NCBI GenBank assembly: GCA_022414725.1
Contig: CM039462.1
Coordinates: forward strand, 45,198,945-45,262,944
Direction of reading: 5' to 3'
Length of the DNA: 64,000 nucleotides
DNA from: Microglena sp. YARC
Taxonomy: Eukaryota; Chlorophyta; Chlorophyceae; Chlamydomonadales; Chlamydomonadaceae
The notes beneath the pieces were generated by a model. That model made no database searches. It saw nothing but the letters and a program-made list of their open reading frames with translations, and was not told the origin of the DNA. Shown piece by piece: positions 11,942-22,812 of the stretch; the stretch's first letter is position 1, and every line of letters begins with the position of its first letter. The position numbers and the translations under genes were made by a program.

Positions 11942-12592
11942 ATGGAGACGTCAGAGGATATTCTCCAAATTGCTATAGATCTTATTCGCCGTAGCCAGAC
12001 CTACGAACCTAGGATAAATCTGGTTAAACCAGAAATCTCTGAAAAACCAGATGTCGGTCAAACTATAATTTCAAACACAAACAACGAGCCCGAAAACACA
12101 GATCCCGACGGGTTCGTGCACGTTGACGCTTCTTCGTACGCTGTAGGTACATTCAAAGGATCTCCAGAAAAGGATCAGGTTAGCAGAGATCCTCTGGATC
12201 CGGTCAGCAGAGATCCTCATGATCCTTATTATTGTGGTAGCAATCCTAGCGTATCCGGAAGTAGTCTTGTAAACACGACAGGGAGTTCGGCGTTACTTTC
12301 CATCGAGTACGCTGAATTCGCCCAGAAGTATCCGTACCTCTTCCGCATGTGCACGAACGTTCCTTCTCCAGAATCAGCAGATAACTTGATCAAGATTCTG
12401 CCTATGATGCTGCGTCAACGAGACCGTGTCATTGTTGCAGAAGGAAAAGGTGATGGTGACAATAATAATAATAGTAATAATGTTTTATCCGACCGACTTA
12501 AGTCGGCTACGGAGATGGTCATGCAGCGATTGAATGACACGTACATTGCCCCTCTGGGTATCAAGCCCGTCAAATCGAGTAAGAAAAAGTAG
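11942..12592 (+). CDS. Hypothetical protein with conserved-looking YAEFAQKYPYLF segment
   Basis: The ATG at 11942 gives 216 residues. The frame extends up to 11885, but that part reads through a degraded TIR-like sequence (11910-11938), so I prefer the later start. The N-terminal half is polar and probably disordered; the middle segment EYAEFAQKYPYLFRM and following helices look like a folded core; an Asn run (NNNNSNN) precedes a final helix and a Lys-rich tail. It has no membrane segment. I recall similar YP-x-LF segments in NCLDV hypothetical proteins but cannot name the family. Confidence 0.65.
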   Translation: METSEDILQIAIDLIRRSQTYEPRINLVKPEISEKPDVGQTIISNTNNEPENTDPDGFVHVDASSYAVGTFKGSPEKDQVSRDPLDPVSRDPHDPYYCGSNPSVSGSSLVNTTGSSALLSIEYAEFAQKYPYLFRMCTNVPSPESADNLIKILPMMLRQRDRVIVAEGKGDGDNNNNSNNVLSDRLKSATEMVMQRLNDTYIAPLGIKPVKSSKKK

Positions 12593-12692
12593 GTCTCTGA
12601 CTGTAATTTTCAATAATTAATGAAATTGAATAATCTCCGGACCTGTTTCTGGTTTAAGGGGATAGGGTGTCCCAAAAATAGTTACAACTCTT

Positions 12693-13544
12693 ATGTACAC
12701 GAAAAAACCCATGCATTGACGTTTTTCTCACGGCAGGAGGCTTAAAAGGTTCGTACCAATACGGGTTCTTCAAGGAGTTGTACGCGATACGTCCCACTGT
12801 CCGCATCAACCGCATTTTTGGAGCGTCCGTAGGTTCTCTAAATGCAGCTCCGATATTGTTGCGACGCATGGACATTCTGGACATGTACTGGCGTAACCTT
12901 GATGGAAAACACCCATTTGATCAGATAATGGTCCCTCACTACAATCGGTTCTTAGTTCAAGGAAAAAATTCTTACACTTTAAAGGATAATATTTGGCGTG
13001 TTCTTCGTAATGGAAGTATTTTCACGTCATTGCGCATCGATGAGGTAGAGAAGTTCTGGTGGAGTCTATCCAGTGCAGATATGTTCGCCCTTACGGAACG
13101 CCTAAACATTGTAGTTTACGACCGCTTTAATGAAACGCACCTGTGTATTGTTCCATTTCGAATGTGCATCCTGTGAAACGCTTGAGAGAGCTTTGCGTGT
13201 ATTTGAATGCCTCCACAAGGTTCCCGGGGTTTGGTCAGAAATGCGTGGAGATCGTTTATTAGACGGCATATTCGTGGGTCGCGAGGATGTAAAACGTCAC
13301 ATCCGTGCAACCAGGGACCACGAGGATGACATGCTCCTTGTCCTCGACACGTGCTCGGATTTTGTTAATTTCTGCTGACGATAGTTACTGCACTGTCACG
13401 TTCGGTCCTCGGGTTACTAAATCAAAAGTGATGTCATTTTGCGCGTCAGAGATGGACATCGATGCCCTCATTGACGAGGGTGAACGGGACGCGCGCCGTT
13501 TTGACATACTTTTATCTTGTACGACCAACCGCTTCAATGAGTGA
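12693..13544 (+). CDS. Patatin-like phospholipase, broken by about three frameshifts
   Basis: Pieces in several frames line up as one patatin-like lipase. The oxyanion-hole motif GGLKGS is at about 12740, the nucleophile elbow GASVGS at about 12820, and the catalytic Asp probably in LLDGIF at about 13260 (DGI instead of the common DGG/DGA). These motifs form the Ser-Asp dyad that hydrolyses acyl esters of phospholipids. The first frame change sits in an A6 run near 12702, the second near 13145, the third near 13365. The ATG at 12693 is the most likely start but lies before the first break. Patatin-like lipases are common in NCLDV and could act on host or virion membranes. It is either a pseudogene or damaged by sequencing errors. 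Confidence 0.7.
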
Positions 13545-13777
13545 GTGCGGTACACGGGGTGGGGAGGGCCATTGAAGCGGGGAAGAACGCGGCTAGAAAG
13601 ATAATTGTCCTCAATAGGAGCTCGATGTTCCTTGCAAGTGCTGGTGAAGCGGTTCCTCCCTGTGATCTTTGTCGGAAGAAAACGGACTAGAACACGTGTC
13701 CATGATGCCATGGGTAACAAAGTGACGAGTGCGAAGACGAGGCCTGCCACTAATGATATATCATGATCGCTCCCCAT
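13385..13777 (-). CDS. Small protein with one N-terminal membrane helix
   Basis: The ATG at 13777 lies inside the end of the upstream Gln/Asn-rich frame (28-base overlap). A hydrophobic segment (SLVAGLVFALVTLLPMA) follows directly, then a basic tail. It may be a separate overlapping gene or the frameshifted membrane anchor of the upstream protein. The last ~160 bases lie antisense to the patatin gene and are probably not real coding, so the true end is uncertain. Confidence 0.4.
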   Translation of the reverse strand: MGSDHDISLVAGLVFALVTLLPMASWTRVLVRFLPTKITGRNRFTSTCKEHRAPIEDNYLSSRVLPRFNGPPHPVYRTHSLKRLVVQDKSMSKRRASRSPSSMRASMSISDAQNDITFDLVTRGPNVTVQ

Positions 13778-14321
13778 GGCACACTCGTAGTAGTAGGAGT
13801 ATTGGATTTTTGAATCTGAGGCATCTTTACCTCTTTCTGTAGATCTTGAAGAGACGCGTCAGTTGGATCATGGTTGACATGGTTCATATTTCCGGTATTA
13901 GTGGGGTAGTTGTTGACATGATCCACGCTTCCGTTATTATTAGGGTCATACGTAGCGGTTTGTTGCAACGCAACTTGTTGTTGTTGATGTTGATTCTGCA
14001 TAGGTTGCATATTTTGCATAGGTTGCATAGGTGCATATTTTGCATAGGTATGTTGGGGGTGTACATTGGTGGTGGAGGTGTCTGCATTTTGTTGTGTTGG
14101 TTATTACTATTATTGTTGTTTGAGTTGATGAATTCGAGTGTTTCGCGGACGGTATCTTCGTCATCTTCGTCCAGGTCTGCGTCCTTCATTTTCGTAGAAT
14201 GCGGGATGGGCATGAACGTCGTTGCCATCGGGTTTTGTTGTTGGTGGTGGTTGGGATGGGGTGGAGATGCGTTCAGCATTTGGATTTGAATTGGGATACA
14301 AAACGATTCGTCACGAATCAA
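13750..14321 (-). CDS. Gln/Asn/Pro-rich protein, frameshifted
   Basis: Two overlapping frames (start near 14321, change near 14040, stop at 13750) give about 190 residues. Visible features are an acidic stretch (DADLDEDDEDTV), an Asn run, a Pro run (TPPPPMYTPN) and Met/Gln/Asn repeats (MQPMQN). The composition suggests a disordered virion or scaffold protein. No domain is recognisable. It is the last large frame of a leftward set that begins with the nuclease at 15724. Confidence 0.5.
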
Positions 14322-14361
14322 CGCATGAGAAAAATAGGAACAACCCGGTTGTCATTGCGTG

Positions 14362-14635
14362 ATAGCGTGTGGAATACCTGCGTATCCTTTTTATCGTATT
14401 GTGGAATACCTGCGTATCCTTTATCGTATCCTTTATCGTATTGTGGAATACCTGCGTATCCTTTATCGTATTGTATCCTTTATCGTATTTGAATACCTGC
14501 GTTATCCTTTATCGTATTGCGAATACCTGCGTATCCTTTATCGTATTGTGGAATACCTGCGTATCGTATTGTCGAATACCTGCGTATCCTTTATCGTATT
14601 GTGGAATACCTGCGTTATCGTATCCTTTTTGTTTT
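14362..14635. repeat. Tandem repeat, ~30-base unit, about ten copies
   Basis: A unit of the form GTGGAATACCTGCG-TATCCTTTATCGTATT recurs with small internal deletions and partial units. It lies between the 3' end of the 102-aa membrane-protein gene and the start of the Gln/Asn-rich gene. The unit contains CCTTTATCG and GAATACCTGCG blocks that shuffle independently. No function is evident; it could hold transcription signals for the flanking leftward genes. Confidence 0.85.
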
Positions 14636-14923
14636 TGTAGAAGGCGCGTTGTTGTACCCGATGTGTATGCGGACCGCATTGTCTATTATCATTGAAACGT
14701 ACAATGCGAACATGGTGACTATCGTTGGGGATATAACGTTCAGCTTCCAGACCTTTTTTATTACGCGCATTGATCCAATGTACACGCCAACTGCGATACA
14801 TGTAGCGACAAGTTGTATCAGGGCGATCGCTGCTATATGCTTGATCTTTGATGAAAAGAGGAGCGTTGTTGCGAGTCCTGCCGTTACCACACAAACGTAC
14901 ACGAACAGTTGTTCTCCAATCAT
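14615..14923 (-). CDS. Small membrane protein, 102 aa, three to four helices
   Basis: The ATG at 14923 opens a frame with hydrophobic segments at about residues 5-22, 28-50 and 66-85 and a basic C-terminus (APSTKTKRIR). It begins eight bases after the stop of the upstream membrane-protein gene, like a polycistronic or tightly packed pair. The 3' end runs into the 30-base tandem repeat. Family unknown; small multi-helix proteins are common in NCLDV virion membranes. Confidence 0.6.
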   Translation of the reverse strand: MIGEQLFVYVCVVTAGLATTLLFSSKIKHIAAIALIQLVATCIAVGVYIGSMRVIKKVWKLNVISPTIVTMFALYVSMIIDNAVRIHIGYNNAPSTKTKRIR

Positions 14924-14930
14924 TTGACAA

Positions 14931-15215
14931 CTACTTGTGTTTTTTTTGCAGTGCTCTGAGCACGAGTTTCTTTCCTCCGCCCCACACGATACCTCTTGCT
15001 CCTTGAAGAAAAGATATCGTTATGACGAGGAGACATGTCTTGAATAGGTATAACAACACGATGTATTGTTGTTGCGTTGCTAGGAACTCGCCGATTTCAT
15101 TACTTGCACGTGTTGATGTTTGCAAAAACGCGTGCAGAGCCATGAATGCGATTCCTGCTATACCGGTGATTACGTAAGGAAGAATTGTCTCTGATGTTGA
15201 TCCTGCTGCAATCAT
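14931..15215 (-). CDS. Small membrane protein, 94 aa
   Basis: The ATG at 15215 gives a product with hydrophobic segments at about residues 12-30 and 48-68 and a basic end (GKKLVLRALQKKHK). It sits between the nuclease gene and the 102-aa membrane protein on the same strand. No recognisable family. Confidence 0.6.
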   Translation of the reverse strand: MIAAGSTSETILPYVITGIAGIAFMALHAFLQTSTRASNEIGEFLATQQQYIVLLYLFKTCLLVITISFLQGARGIVWGGGKKLVLRALQKKHK

Positions 15216-15300
15216 GTTTACAATTACTTTACAAATCGTACATCTTACTTTATCATGTGCACATGAAGGGTCGCGCGTGATTCTCTTGACCAGTATGTCG

Positions 15301-15724
15301 TTAACGCATTGTGTTTGTTGTACATTTCTCGTCTAGGAATACGCGTGCTAGGACTCGTCCGTACTTGTCGGACTTATTCGGAGTGCACTCTGCCCATGCG
15401 AAGTACGACGACGTACCGTCGTTGAAACGCTTCTTCAGTCTTCCTTCATCGAGGATGGGTGTTTCCGAACGGATCAAGAGTTGCGCTAGACGGTTGCGGG
15501 CATGTCGTCCTCTTACTCGATCTTCCCCGCGCATTTCCGGAGTGTCGATGCCGAATAGACGAAACCTGAACTTTTGCAAAACAGGCAGACGACGCCTCTA
15601 AGTTCCCAGATGGCACCTTAGTGATAGCGGTTATTGTGTCACCGTCATACACGTCAACGACCTTTATGAGCACGCGGCCTGTGAGCGCGAAGTAATCGCA
15701 ATTGTTTGACCAAAGCGATTCCAT
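15301..15724 (-). CDS. Staphylococcal-type (thermonuclease) nuclease, frameshifted
   Basis: Two frames join as an SNase-fold nuclease of about 140 residues. DVYDGDTI supplies the calcium-binding Asp, FRLFGIDTPE supplies Arg, Asp and Glu of the active site, and DKYGRVLARVFL supplies the second catalytic Arg. All key residues are visible. The frame changes near 15590 between the first beta strands and the RLFGIDTPE strand, close to T4 and A4 runs. The ATG at 15724 is the first in the N-terminal frame. The family cleaves DNA and RNA; NCLDV copies may degrade host nucleic acid or serve in recombination. It heads the leftward membrane-protein set. Confidence 0.8.
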
Positions 15725-15825
15725 TTTGTACAAATGTTTACTTTAGATACATTTATAAAATACTTTATACTTTACATTCAACGAAATACTTAAAATTAAA
15801 CCTAATGTGTAGAAATCCACGGGGC

Positions 15826-16005
15826 AGTGGAACACCAATACGATTTTGAATCAACCAAATTGCAAGATGTTAACGAGAATATCGTTTTTTTTTTTAGTAT
15901 TGAAGGACCAGCCTCACTTAAGCGATCGCCTCTTCCCCGGTACCGTGGCCCAAAATAACACCGTGTATTGGGATGTTTCATTTTAATGTTCCACAGACTG
16001 TAGAT
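15826..16005 (-). mobile_element. Degraded copy of TIR element family 1
   Basis: Read on the minus strand this matches the element at 30690: one TIR at 15977-16004 (reverse of TACAGTC-GGAACA-TAAAATGAAAC), the GGTACCGGGGAAGAGGCGATCGC block, then after an internal deletion the segment ending in CCACTGCCCCGTGG. It links the gene-dense left region with the repeat-rich right region as one genome. Confidence 0.75.
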
Positions 16006-18786
16006 ACATTTACACATGTTCGCGATTCCCAAAGTATGTGATCCTATCAGTTGTGGCCGCCATGTTATGGGTTCTTCGCATGTCATCGACAAACTCGCCC
16101 TGTCTTCAATGCCTCCATATCTCCGTAACTATACTCAAATATATTGGTTGTTTATTTGTATCGTTGGTTGCATTTGCACTATTTTTTAGTAATTTGTGGA
16201 AGTCTCTCAGAAAAAATAACTCTTCAGAGAATAATAATATGGCGTTGTCCGCATCCCCTCGCGCGGTGTCGTATTGTCTTTGATATCAGGGGTGGGTAGG
16301 TGCCATAGCTTATGTTCATGTTTGTGAATGCTCTCCCTACTGAGCTCCGAACCCCATCTCGTCTCATCCATCAGTGAGCATCGTGCCAGTATTCTCTCTC
16401 CCCCTCCAAAGTCTGAAAAAATCATTTCTTTTTTGGGGGGTTTTTCTTTTTATTTATCAAGGAGTGCGCATAAGATTAAAACAAGGTGAATTGCGATGAT
16501 CGGTCCATTCTAGCAGGTGTGCGTGATGCTGGCGACCTATTCCTGATAAATTTAAAAAGTCCGCTAGGGAAGGCAGGAAAATTTTAAAAAATCGCGAAGG
16601 TTGCAACGCCCATTTCATGTTTAAATTGCCGTATAAGGATTTTATAATACTGACCTCTCAATCCCTCCACCAACTGGTCTCTCAGAATAATCATGCCAAC
16701 CATGCCGATTACTACTTGTCCGACTCGAAGCGAGGCAACTGTATCATAGCCTTCTACTACTCCACTATGCCACAGACCATTTTTTGAGCAGATCCACTCT
16801 CCGGATAACGAATGACGTTCCTCAGATGGACTGCGGAACTAAGCTCGTTCTCGCTTTGATGAAGGTGTTGAAGAAGTGTGAATGTACGCTTGCCGTTCAA
16901 GTACTACTATGTATGATGGAGGGGTCCCTTCCGGGGACCATTTGCGCCACGTGTGAGTAAATTCTTCTGGAGGACCGCGTTTCGCCTATCGATGGATACG
17001 ATGCCGCTGAACGCAACTCATCGGCAAGCAGTTGAATCTTGTAGACAGTGAGTACGTGTACTTCCATTTTTTGTATCGTTATCAAGTTGTCGGCTCGATT
17101 GCAACTGATATCATCGATCATAAGAAACTCAAGTACGATAACTGGAAAGCGCGGGTAGATAGACAGTTGGAAGAGAACACCAGTAGAAACTAACATCAAA
17201 CAGATTGTTTTTTGTACACATTTTACACTCGGACGGAATACTAAAAATGAGCACCCAAGGAAACACCATTTTTCATGGTTTTTTCTTTGGTTATAGCCAT
17301 CAACAACACGCATCCCTGACAAAAATGGAAGCCGGCTCCCTTGACCCCAACAGTTCCATTGCAGTGCAGCCTTCGATGTCGAGAGCAGAGGAGCGGTCGT
17401 AGTGTCATCCACCGCCCCGTTCCGTGTTTCGCGACAACAAGGTCTTTCGAGCGCGGCAATCAGGGGTTTTCTGCATACAGGTTGTTTCTTAAAATATTTC
17501 TGACAATGTCCCTATCTTTATACGTTAAAAAAAGTAGATGCAAATCCGAATGCAGCCTGTGACGACTGAGATCGTCATTGCGTTGCGCAGGCATTGGACA
17601 CCAAATTTCTTTATTTTTCCCCTCTTCTGGAGAGTAGGAAAGTGTAAATACCGCTGTCACTCCTGCGGCTAGTACTAGAAAACTTCTGAAGACTATCGCA
17701 ACGTCGTCCACGAATCGTCTGTCGATAGTGAGCCAACGGATATTTGTAATTTCTGATCGATTTACCAAGACAAAAGCTGATAACGGCTACTATCCCGATC
17801 TGCCAATAGCGGCTATGATTACTTTAATGTTCTTATGTTCGGTTTTGGGTAAGACGTACTTATGCAGGGAGAGAACATTACCATGAATAGGCAAGATCAT
17901 AGCACCCACGAACCACGTACGGCACGGATGTCTATGGATCTGGTACATCCATGGAATCTCAAAAGATATTGCTACACCAAAAGATTGGTTTCGATAGAAC
18001 TATTGGACCAATGCCATAGCCGGTGTTGGCTAACCCGCCTTGAACACAGAGGCCACATGGCACTTGTTCGTGTCCGTACGAACGAACAACGTAACTGAAG
18101 GCAGATATGCACAACACTTTCAATGAAAACCACTCTGCAATCCTCCAGGATTTCTCGAAACTTTTTTCTTATCATCCTTGTGGTAAACGTGCCGATGACT
18201 ATACATAGTTAGAACGATTGCATACATAGTATTCAGGATGCTATGACTCCATGCTAGTGTTATATCGAGCGCAATCGCTCGCAGTAGAGAGTTAGGGGCG
18301 AAGCGAGGGGGCGACCGGCTTGGGGTGTCTGCAGGTTGTTGGGCTTGCCTGAATAACGCGTTGTGAAATCGGGGGTTTGATGTAGGCCTCTGGCATGTTG
18401 ATAGTAGTTAAAGAATCAACGTCGTCTTCGATATTCGAGCAGGAGCCCTTTCAGCTTTTGCGTCGGGTACGATAATGCGGTCCATCATTGTGGAGTACTG
18501 TAAACTTGTTTTCTCCTTGTAGTTATAGGTTCAACCCGTACGACATCTTTCCTGTTAGACCTGATTCATCGACCGAAAGACCCATGGAACTTGTGCCATA
18601 GACTCGGACATTGAGCCTTAAGGGGCGACCCTTGCGAGGAAGGGTGGCTTGGCGAAGCCTTCTTCTTGCGTGGCCGCTTGATATAGAAGAGCACTGTGCA
18701 GCGTGTGCAGATGCGCACATACTTCTTTGTGCAGGATCTTGGTAATGGGAGCGACGCGCTCCCCTTCATAACAATCGAGATGCTGG
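16006..18786. other. Gene-poor region with decayed coding traces, up to the assembly gap
   Basis: I see no intact recognisable gene. Short traces look once-coding: a 74-codon frame from about 16062 with one hydrophobic segment (CLFVSLVAFALFF), a frame near 16820-16925 (DCGTKLVLALMKVLKK), and a reading frame ending at 17193 on the plus strand (DHKKLKYDNWKARVDR). A minus-strand frame near 17460-17780 has a single membrane-like helix but no ATG. A weak family-1 TIR remnant lies near 17225. From 18250 to 18786 I see nothing. Confidence 0.4.
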
Positions 18787-19786
18787 NNNNNNNNNNNNNN
18801 NNNNNNNNNNNNNNNNNNNNNNNNNNNNNNNNNNNNNNNNNNNNNNNNNNNNNNNNNNNNNNNNNNNNNNNNNNNNNNNNNNNNNNNNNNNNNNNNNNNN
18901 NNNNNNNNNNNNNNNNNNNNNNNNNNNNNNNNNNNNNNNNNNNNNNNNNNNNNNNNNNNNNNNNNNNNNNNNNNNNNNNNNNNNNNNNNNNNNNNNNNNN
19001 NNNNNNNNNNNNNNNNNNNNNNNNNNNNNNNNNNNNNNNNNNNNNNNNNNNNNNNNNNNNNNNNNNNNNNNNNNNNNNNNNNNNNNNNNNNNNNNNNNNN
19101 NNNNNNNNNNNNNNNNNNNNNNNNNNNNNNNNNNNNNNNNNNNNNNNNNNNNNNNNNNNNNNNNNNNNNNNNNNNNNNNNNNNNNNNNNNNNNNNNNNNN
19201 NNNNNNNNNNNNNNNNNNNNNNNNNNNNNNNNNNNNNNNNNNNNNNNNNNNNNNNNNNNNNNNNNNNNNNNNNNNNNNNNNNNNNNNNNNNNNNNNNNNN
19301 NNNNNNNNNNNNNNNNNNNNNNNNNNNNNNNNNNNNNNNNNNNNNNNNNNNNNNNNNNNNNNNNNNNNNNNNNNNNNNNNNNNNNNNNNNNNNNNNNNNN
19401 NNNNNNNNNNNNNNNNNNNNNNNNNNNNNNNNNNNNNNNNNNNNNNNNNNNNNNNNNNNNNNNNNNNNNNNNNNNNNNNNNNNNNNNNNNNNNNNNNNNN
19501 NNNNNNNNNNNNNNNNNNNNNNNNNNNNNNNNNNNNNNNNNNNNNNNNNNNNNNNNNNNNNNNNNNNNNNNNNNNNNNNNNNNNNNNNNNNNNNNNNNNN
19601 NNNNNNNNNNNNNNNNNNNNNNNNNNNNNNNNNNNNNNNNNNNNNNNNNNNNNNNNNNNNNNNNNNNNNNNNNNNNNNNNNNNNNNNNNNNNNNNNNNNN
19701 NNNNNNNNNNNNNNNNNNNNNNNNNNNNNNNNNNNNNNNNNNNNNNNNNNNNNNNNNNNNNNNNNNNNNNNNNNNNNNNNNNNNNN
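18787..19786. other. Assembly gap of exactly 1000 N
   Basis: The run of N is exactly 1000 long, a placeholder for a scaffold join of unknown size. Open frames crossing it are not genes. Order and orientation of the two sides depend on scaffolding evidence not visible here. A poly-A tract of 24 or more bases follows the gap at about 19850. Confidence 0.98.
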
Positions 19787-19904
19787 ATGGCGGCCATGCC
19801 AAACACAAAACACACCCACAAAAAAAACACACGCCGCGGCCGGTCGGAAAAAAAAAAAAAAAAAAAAAAAAAAAGAAAAACGAGTGTGTATGAACATTTC
19901 CGGA

Positions 19905-20462
19905 AAAAATTCTGAATGTTCTTATTTGTTTTGGAAATAATGTTAGTTTCCCAAGTATGGTTTGGGGGAGGAGCCTTTTCAGATGCGGCCGCGGACCTCC
20001 TGGTTTGTTCACAGATACTCCGTGTGAACACGTTTTTTAAACAATAGGGATTGATTGATGCCTGATGATTCTTATTTTTTGTCTTGAAATAGTTGTTTTT
20101 TTGAAATATTGTTGTTCCCAAGTGGAGGACCTTTTTCAGAGGTATTCCCCATCAGTTCAATGTGAACACGTTTAAAATAGGGATTTAGCTTGATGGTAGA
20201 TGATGTTCTTATTATTTTTGATGACAATAGTTTGTTGTCTCCCAAGATGGTAGAGCCTTTTCAGAGTGCTGTGTTCATGTGAAACACGTTTAAAATAGGG
20301 ATTGATTGATGGATTGCTGATTTGATGGATTGATGATTCTTATTTTTTTGTTAAATAGTTGTTTCACAAGATGGAGGTCTTTTCAGAGTTGTAGTTATTG
20401 TTCATTCTCTATTTGTTCATTGTGAAACAATCGTTTTTAAAATAGGGATGATTGAATGCGTT
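19905..20462. repeat. Degenerate tandem array of a ~110-base unit (family C)
   Basis: Four to five units contain the blocks CCCAAGATGGAG, CCTTTTCAGAG, TGTGAACACGTTTAAAATAGGGAT and TGATTCTTATTTTTTG. Copies differ by many small indels. One isolated unit lies at 51268-51372 upstream of another gene, so the unit is a dispersed repeat. Confidence 0.8.
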
Positions 20463-21440
20463 AATTACCGAAAAAAAAGAAAAAAAAAACTTCAACCGTG
20501 AACACCCAAGCCTGTGTGTTGACCATTTTTTACATTTCAGTATAAAACAGTGCAAGTCTCCAGCAAGCGACGCCGTTAGGTTTGCAAGATAATTAATTCA
20601 GAAAAAGAATTCCCTCACATTGGCAAGGAAAATTTAATATGGAGTGGGACAGGAAGCAATAGTGGGTGGATTCAACTGGGTCAATCGAAGTTCCTCCCGC
20701 CTGCCCCAATTTGCAACGGATCTCGTAGATCTATAAGGGCCCACGGCAACACCCCTATTATGTCGCCCTAACTCCACCCAGTCCCACCACCATCATCAAA
20801 CAACGTCCCAAGACCCACCCCCCCATTGCTTAAGAGCAAGTCAGGCGGCATACACCACGAAAAGTCACATGATTCGAATCTCGAGTTATACTCTCGATTG
20901 ATCGACTGTCACAAACTGATTCGCAGCAACCCTGCAATTCACAAGCATAGGATAGGCATACCAAACATCTTCACTGATTGTCGCGCTAAGGACGAAATGA
21001 AATTCAGAAGAGCGAACGAGAGTGCTTTCAAATCTCGCGAAGTCGAACTCCTTCCCTGTCGACAACATCCTCGCCACCATCCTCCTCGTCGATGATGCAA
21101 AAAAGCCCCATTCTTATGTAACGCGAACACTTCCTTGCATACTCGGAATGCATACACATGAAGTTTCGGAGCTGAATCTTGATAGCCCCCCCTTTCATCA
21201 TAGCCATCTTCAGTGCCTGCAACATGGGTGGATGTTGGTCAGCTCCATGCTATCGCAGATGGAGGAGCCATAGAGATAGAAAGGCGCCAGTCTCGCAATC
21301 CAAACGCGAACTTCACAACAAATCCTAGACCTCCCACTAGCAGCTCACACTCCATGAAGGTAACATTGACTATCGCACATGTGTGGACGGCCATAGAGCT
21401 AGCAAGCCTCGCAAATACTAGCAGCAATGAAAGTAACCAA
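20463..21440. other. Intergenic region, no supported gene
   Basis: Short frames in all phases lack domain signals or good starts. Homopolymer A tracts occur at about 20470-20490. Nothing else is seen. Confidence 0.4.
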
Positions 21441-21690
21441 TGATACTGGATAATGCTTTCGCAGGTGGATACATACAGCTAGCAAGACTCGCAAATACTA
21501 GCATCAATGAAAGTAAAACATGACTGATAATGCTTTCGCAGGTGGAGACATACAGCTAGCAAGACTCGCAAATACTAGCAGCAATGAAAGTAACCATGAC
21601 TGGATAATGCTTTCGTAGGTGGAGACATACAGCTAGCAAGACTCGCGAATACTAGCAGCAATGAAAGTAACCATGACTGGATCTCGATTA
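21440..21690. repeat. Tandem repeat, ~80-base unit, about three to four copies
   Basis: Units share AGCTAGCAAGACTCGCAAAT, ACTAGCAGCAATGAAAGTAA and TAATGCTTTCG-AGGTGGA blocks. The first copy has a small insertion. No coding support. Confidence 0.8.
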
Positions 21691-21699
21691 CTGCTACTA

Positions 21700-21960
21700 T
21701 TGAACTCACCCTCGGAATCAGCTTTCGGAGTTCGCTGGATGCTCCCTAACAACGGAGTTCACCCTCGGAATCAGCTTTCGGAGTTCGCTGGATGCTCCCT
21801 AACACACGGAGTTCACCCTCGGAATCAGCTTTCGGAGTTCGCTGGATGCTCCCTAACACACGGAGTTCACCCTCGGAATCAGCTTTCGGAGTTCGCTGGA
21901 TGCTCCCTAACACACTGAGTTCACCCTAGGAATTAGCTTTCGGAGTTCGCTGGATACACA
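21700..21960. repeat. Tandem repeat, 54-base unit, about four to five copies
   Basis: The unit contains GAGTTCACCCTCGGAATCAG, CTTTCGGAGTTCGCTGGATG and CTCCCTAACACA. Its length is a multiple of three, so it gives an 18-residue repeated frame, but there is no domain or start to support a gene. Confidence 0.85.
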
Positions 21961-22064
21961 CTGAGTTCGTGAGAGAAGAATTGGAGAACTTCGGAACTTC
22001 GGAACTTCGGTACTTGGTTAAGATTGACATGGCTGGGGTGTGTGTGGCTTGGCCTGGGTGTGGC

Positions 22065-22812
22065 GTGGCCAGGGTTCGTATTTTTCGAGGCGCATGGGGA
22101 CACGTGTCGTCTCAAGCAGACTTCTGCTTGACAACTATGTCGGGTGTATGAAAGAGGAATCGCGGGACCCACGGGAGTGGGGCAGGGGAATTCAAGTTGA
22201 GGACTCGTGGGAAGATTCGAGGCGCGCGAAAACATTACGCATTGGATTACGCATTGGTAGAGAGTTGGTTGGGACGCGCGTATCATGAGGATTTACGACG
22301 ACGACAAGGGTTTCGTGTGCGCCTCAAACAAACGAGTGTAAGAAACGCAAAAATACGGACAGATGACAGACGTACAATGGATACACGGAGGAGGACACAC
22401 GCAAACGGCGGAACAACTGTAGAATGTAGGATCTGACCTGCTTACACACGCGCGTCGGGGTATGGGGGGACACATGTCGCCTCAAGCAGACTTCTGCTTG
22501 ACAACTATTTAAGGATTATGAAAGAGGACTCGCGGGACCCACGGAGTGGGGCAGTGGAATTGAGCTGCTGACTCGCGGAGATGACCTGTTTACACTCGTA
22601 TTTCGAGGAGCATGAGGAACACGTGTCTGATCTGACCTGTTTACACTCGTATTTCGAGGAGCATGAGGAACACGTGTCTGATCTGACCTGTTTACACTCG
22701 TATTTCGAGGAGCATGAGGAACACGTGTCTGATCTGACCTGCTTACACTCGTATTTCGAGGCGCATGGGGGAACCGTGTAGTCTCAAGCAGACGTCTGCT
22801 TGACCCACGGGG
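22065..22812. repeat. Dispersed repeat family D with palindrome, including a 51-base tandem array
   Basis: Blocks at about 22065-22215, 22430-22580 and 22735-22812 share TTTCGAGGCGCATGGGG, ACACGTGTCGTCTCAAGC and the near-palindrome TCAAGCAGACTTCTGCTTGA, often followed by TTATGAAAGAGGA and GGGACCCACGG-AGTGGGGCAG. Between 22580 and 22745 a 51-base unit (GACCTGTTTACACTCGTATT...GAACACGTGTCTGATCT) is repeated about four times. Further family-D pieces are at 28335-28395, 32376-32440 and 55745-55805. Confidence 0.8.

Noticed and set aside
1..15780. Left region as a separate Polinton-like virus
   Set aside because: A tyrosine recombinase is present, but I see no capsid, packaging ATPase or protein-primed polymerase, and a family 1 TIR element links it to the rest.
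18566..20121. Long frames crossing the assembly gap
   Set aside because: They exist only because N bases contain no stops.
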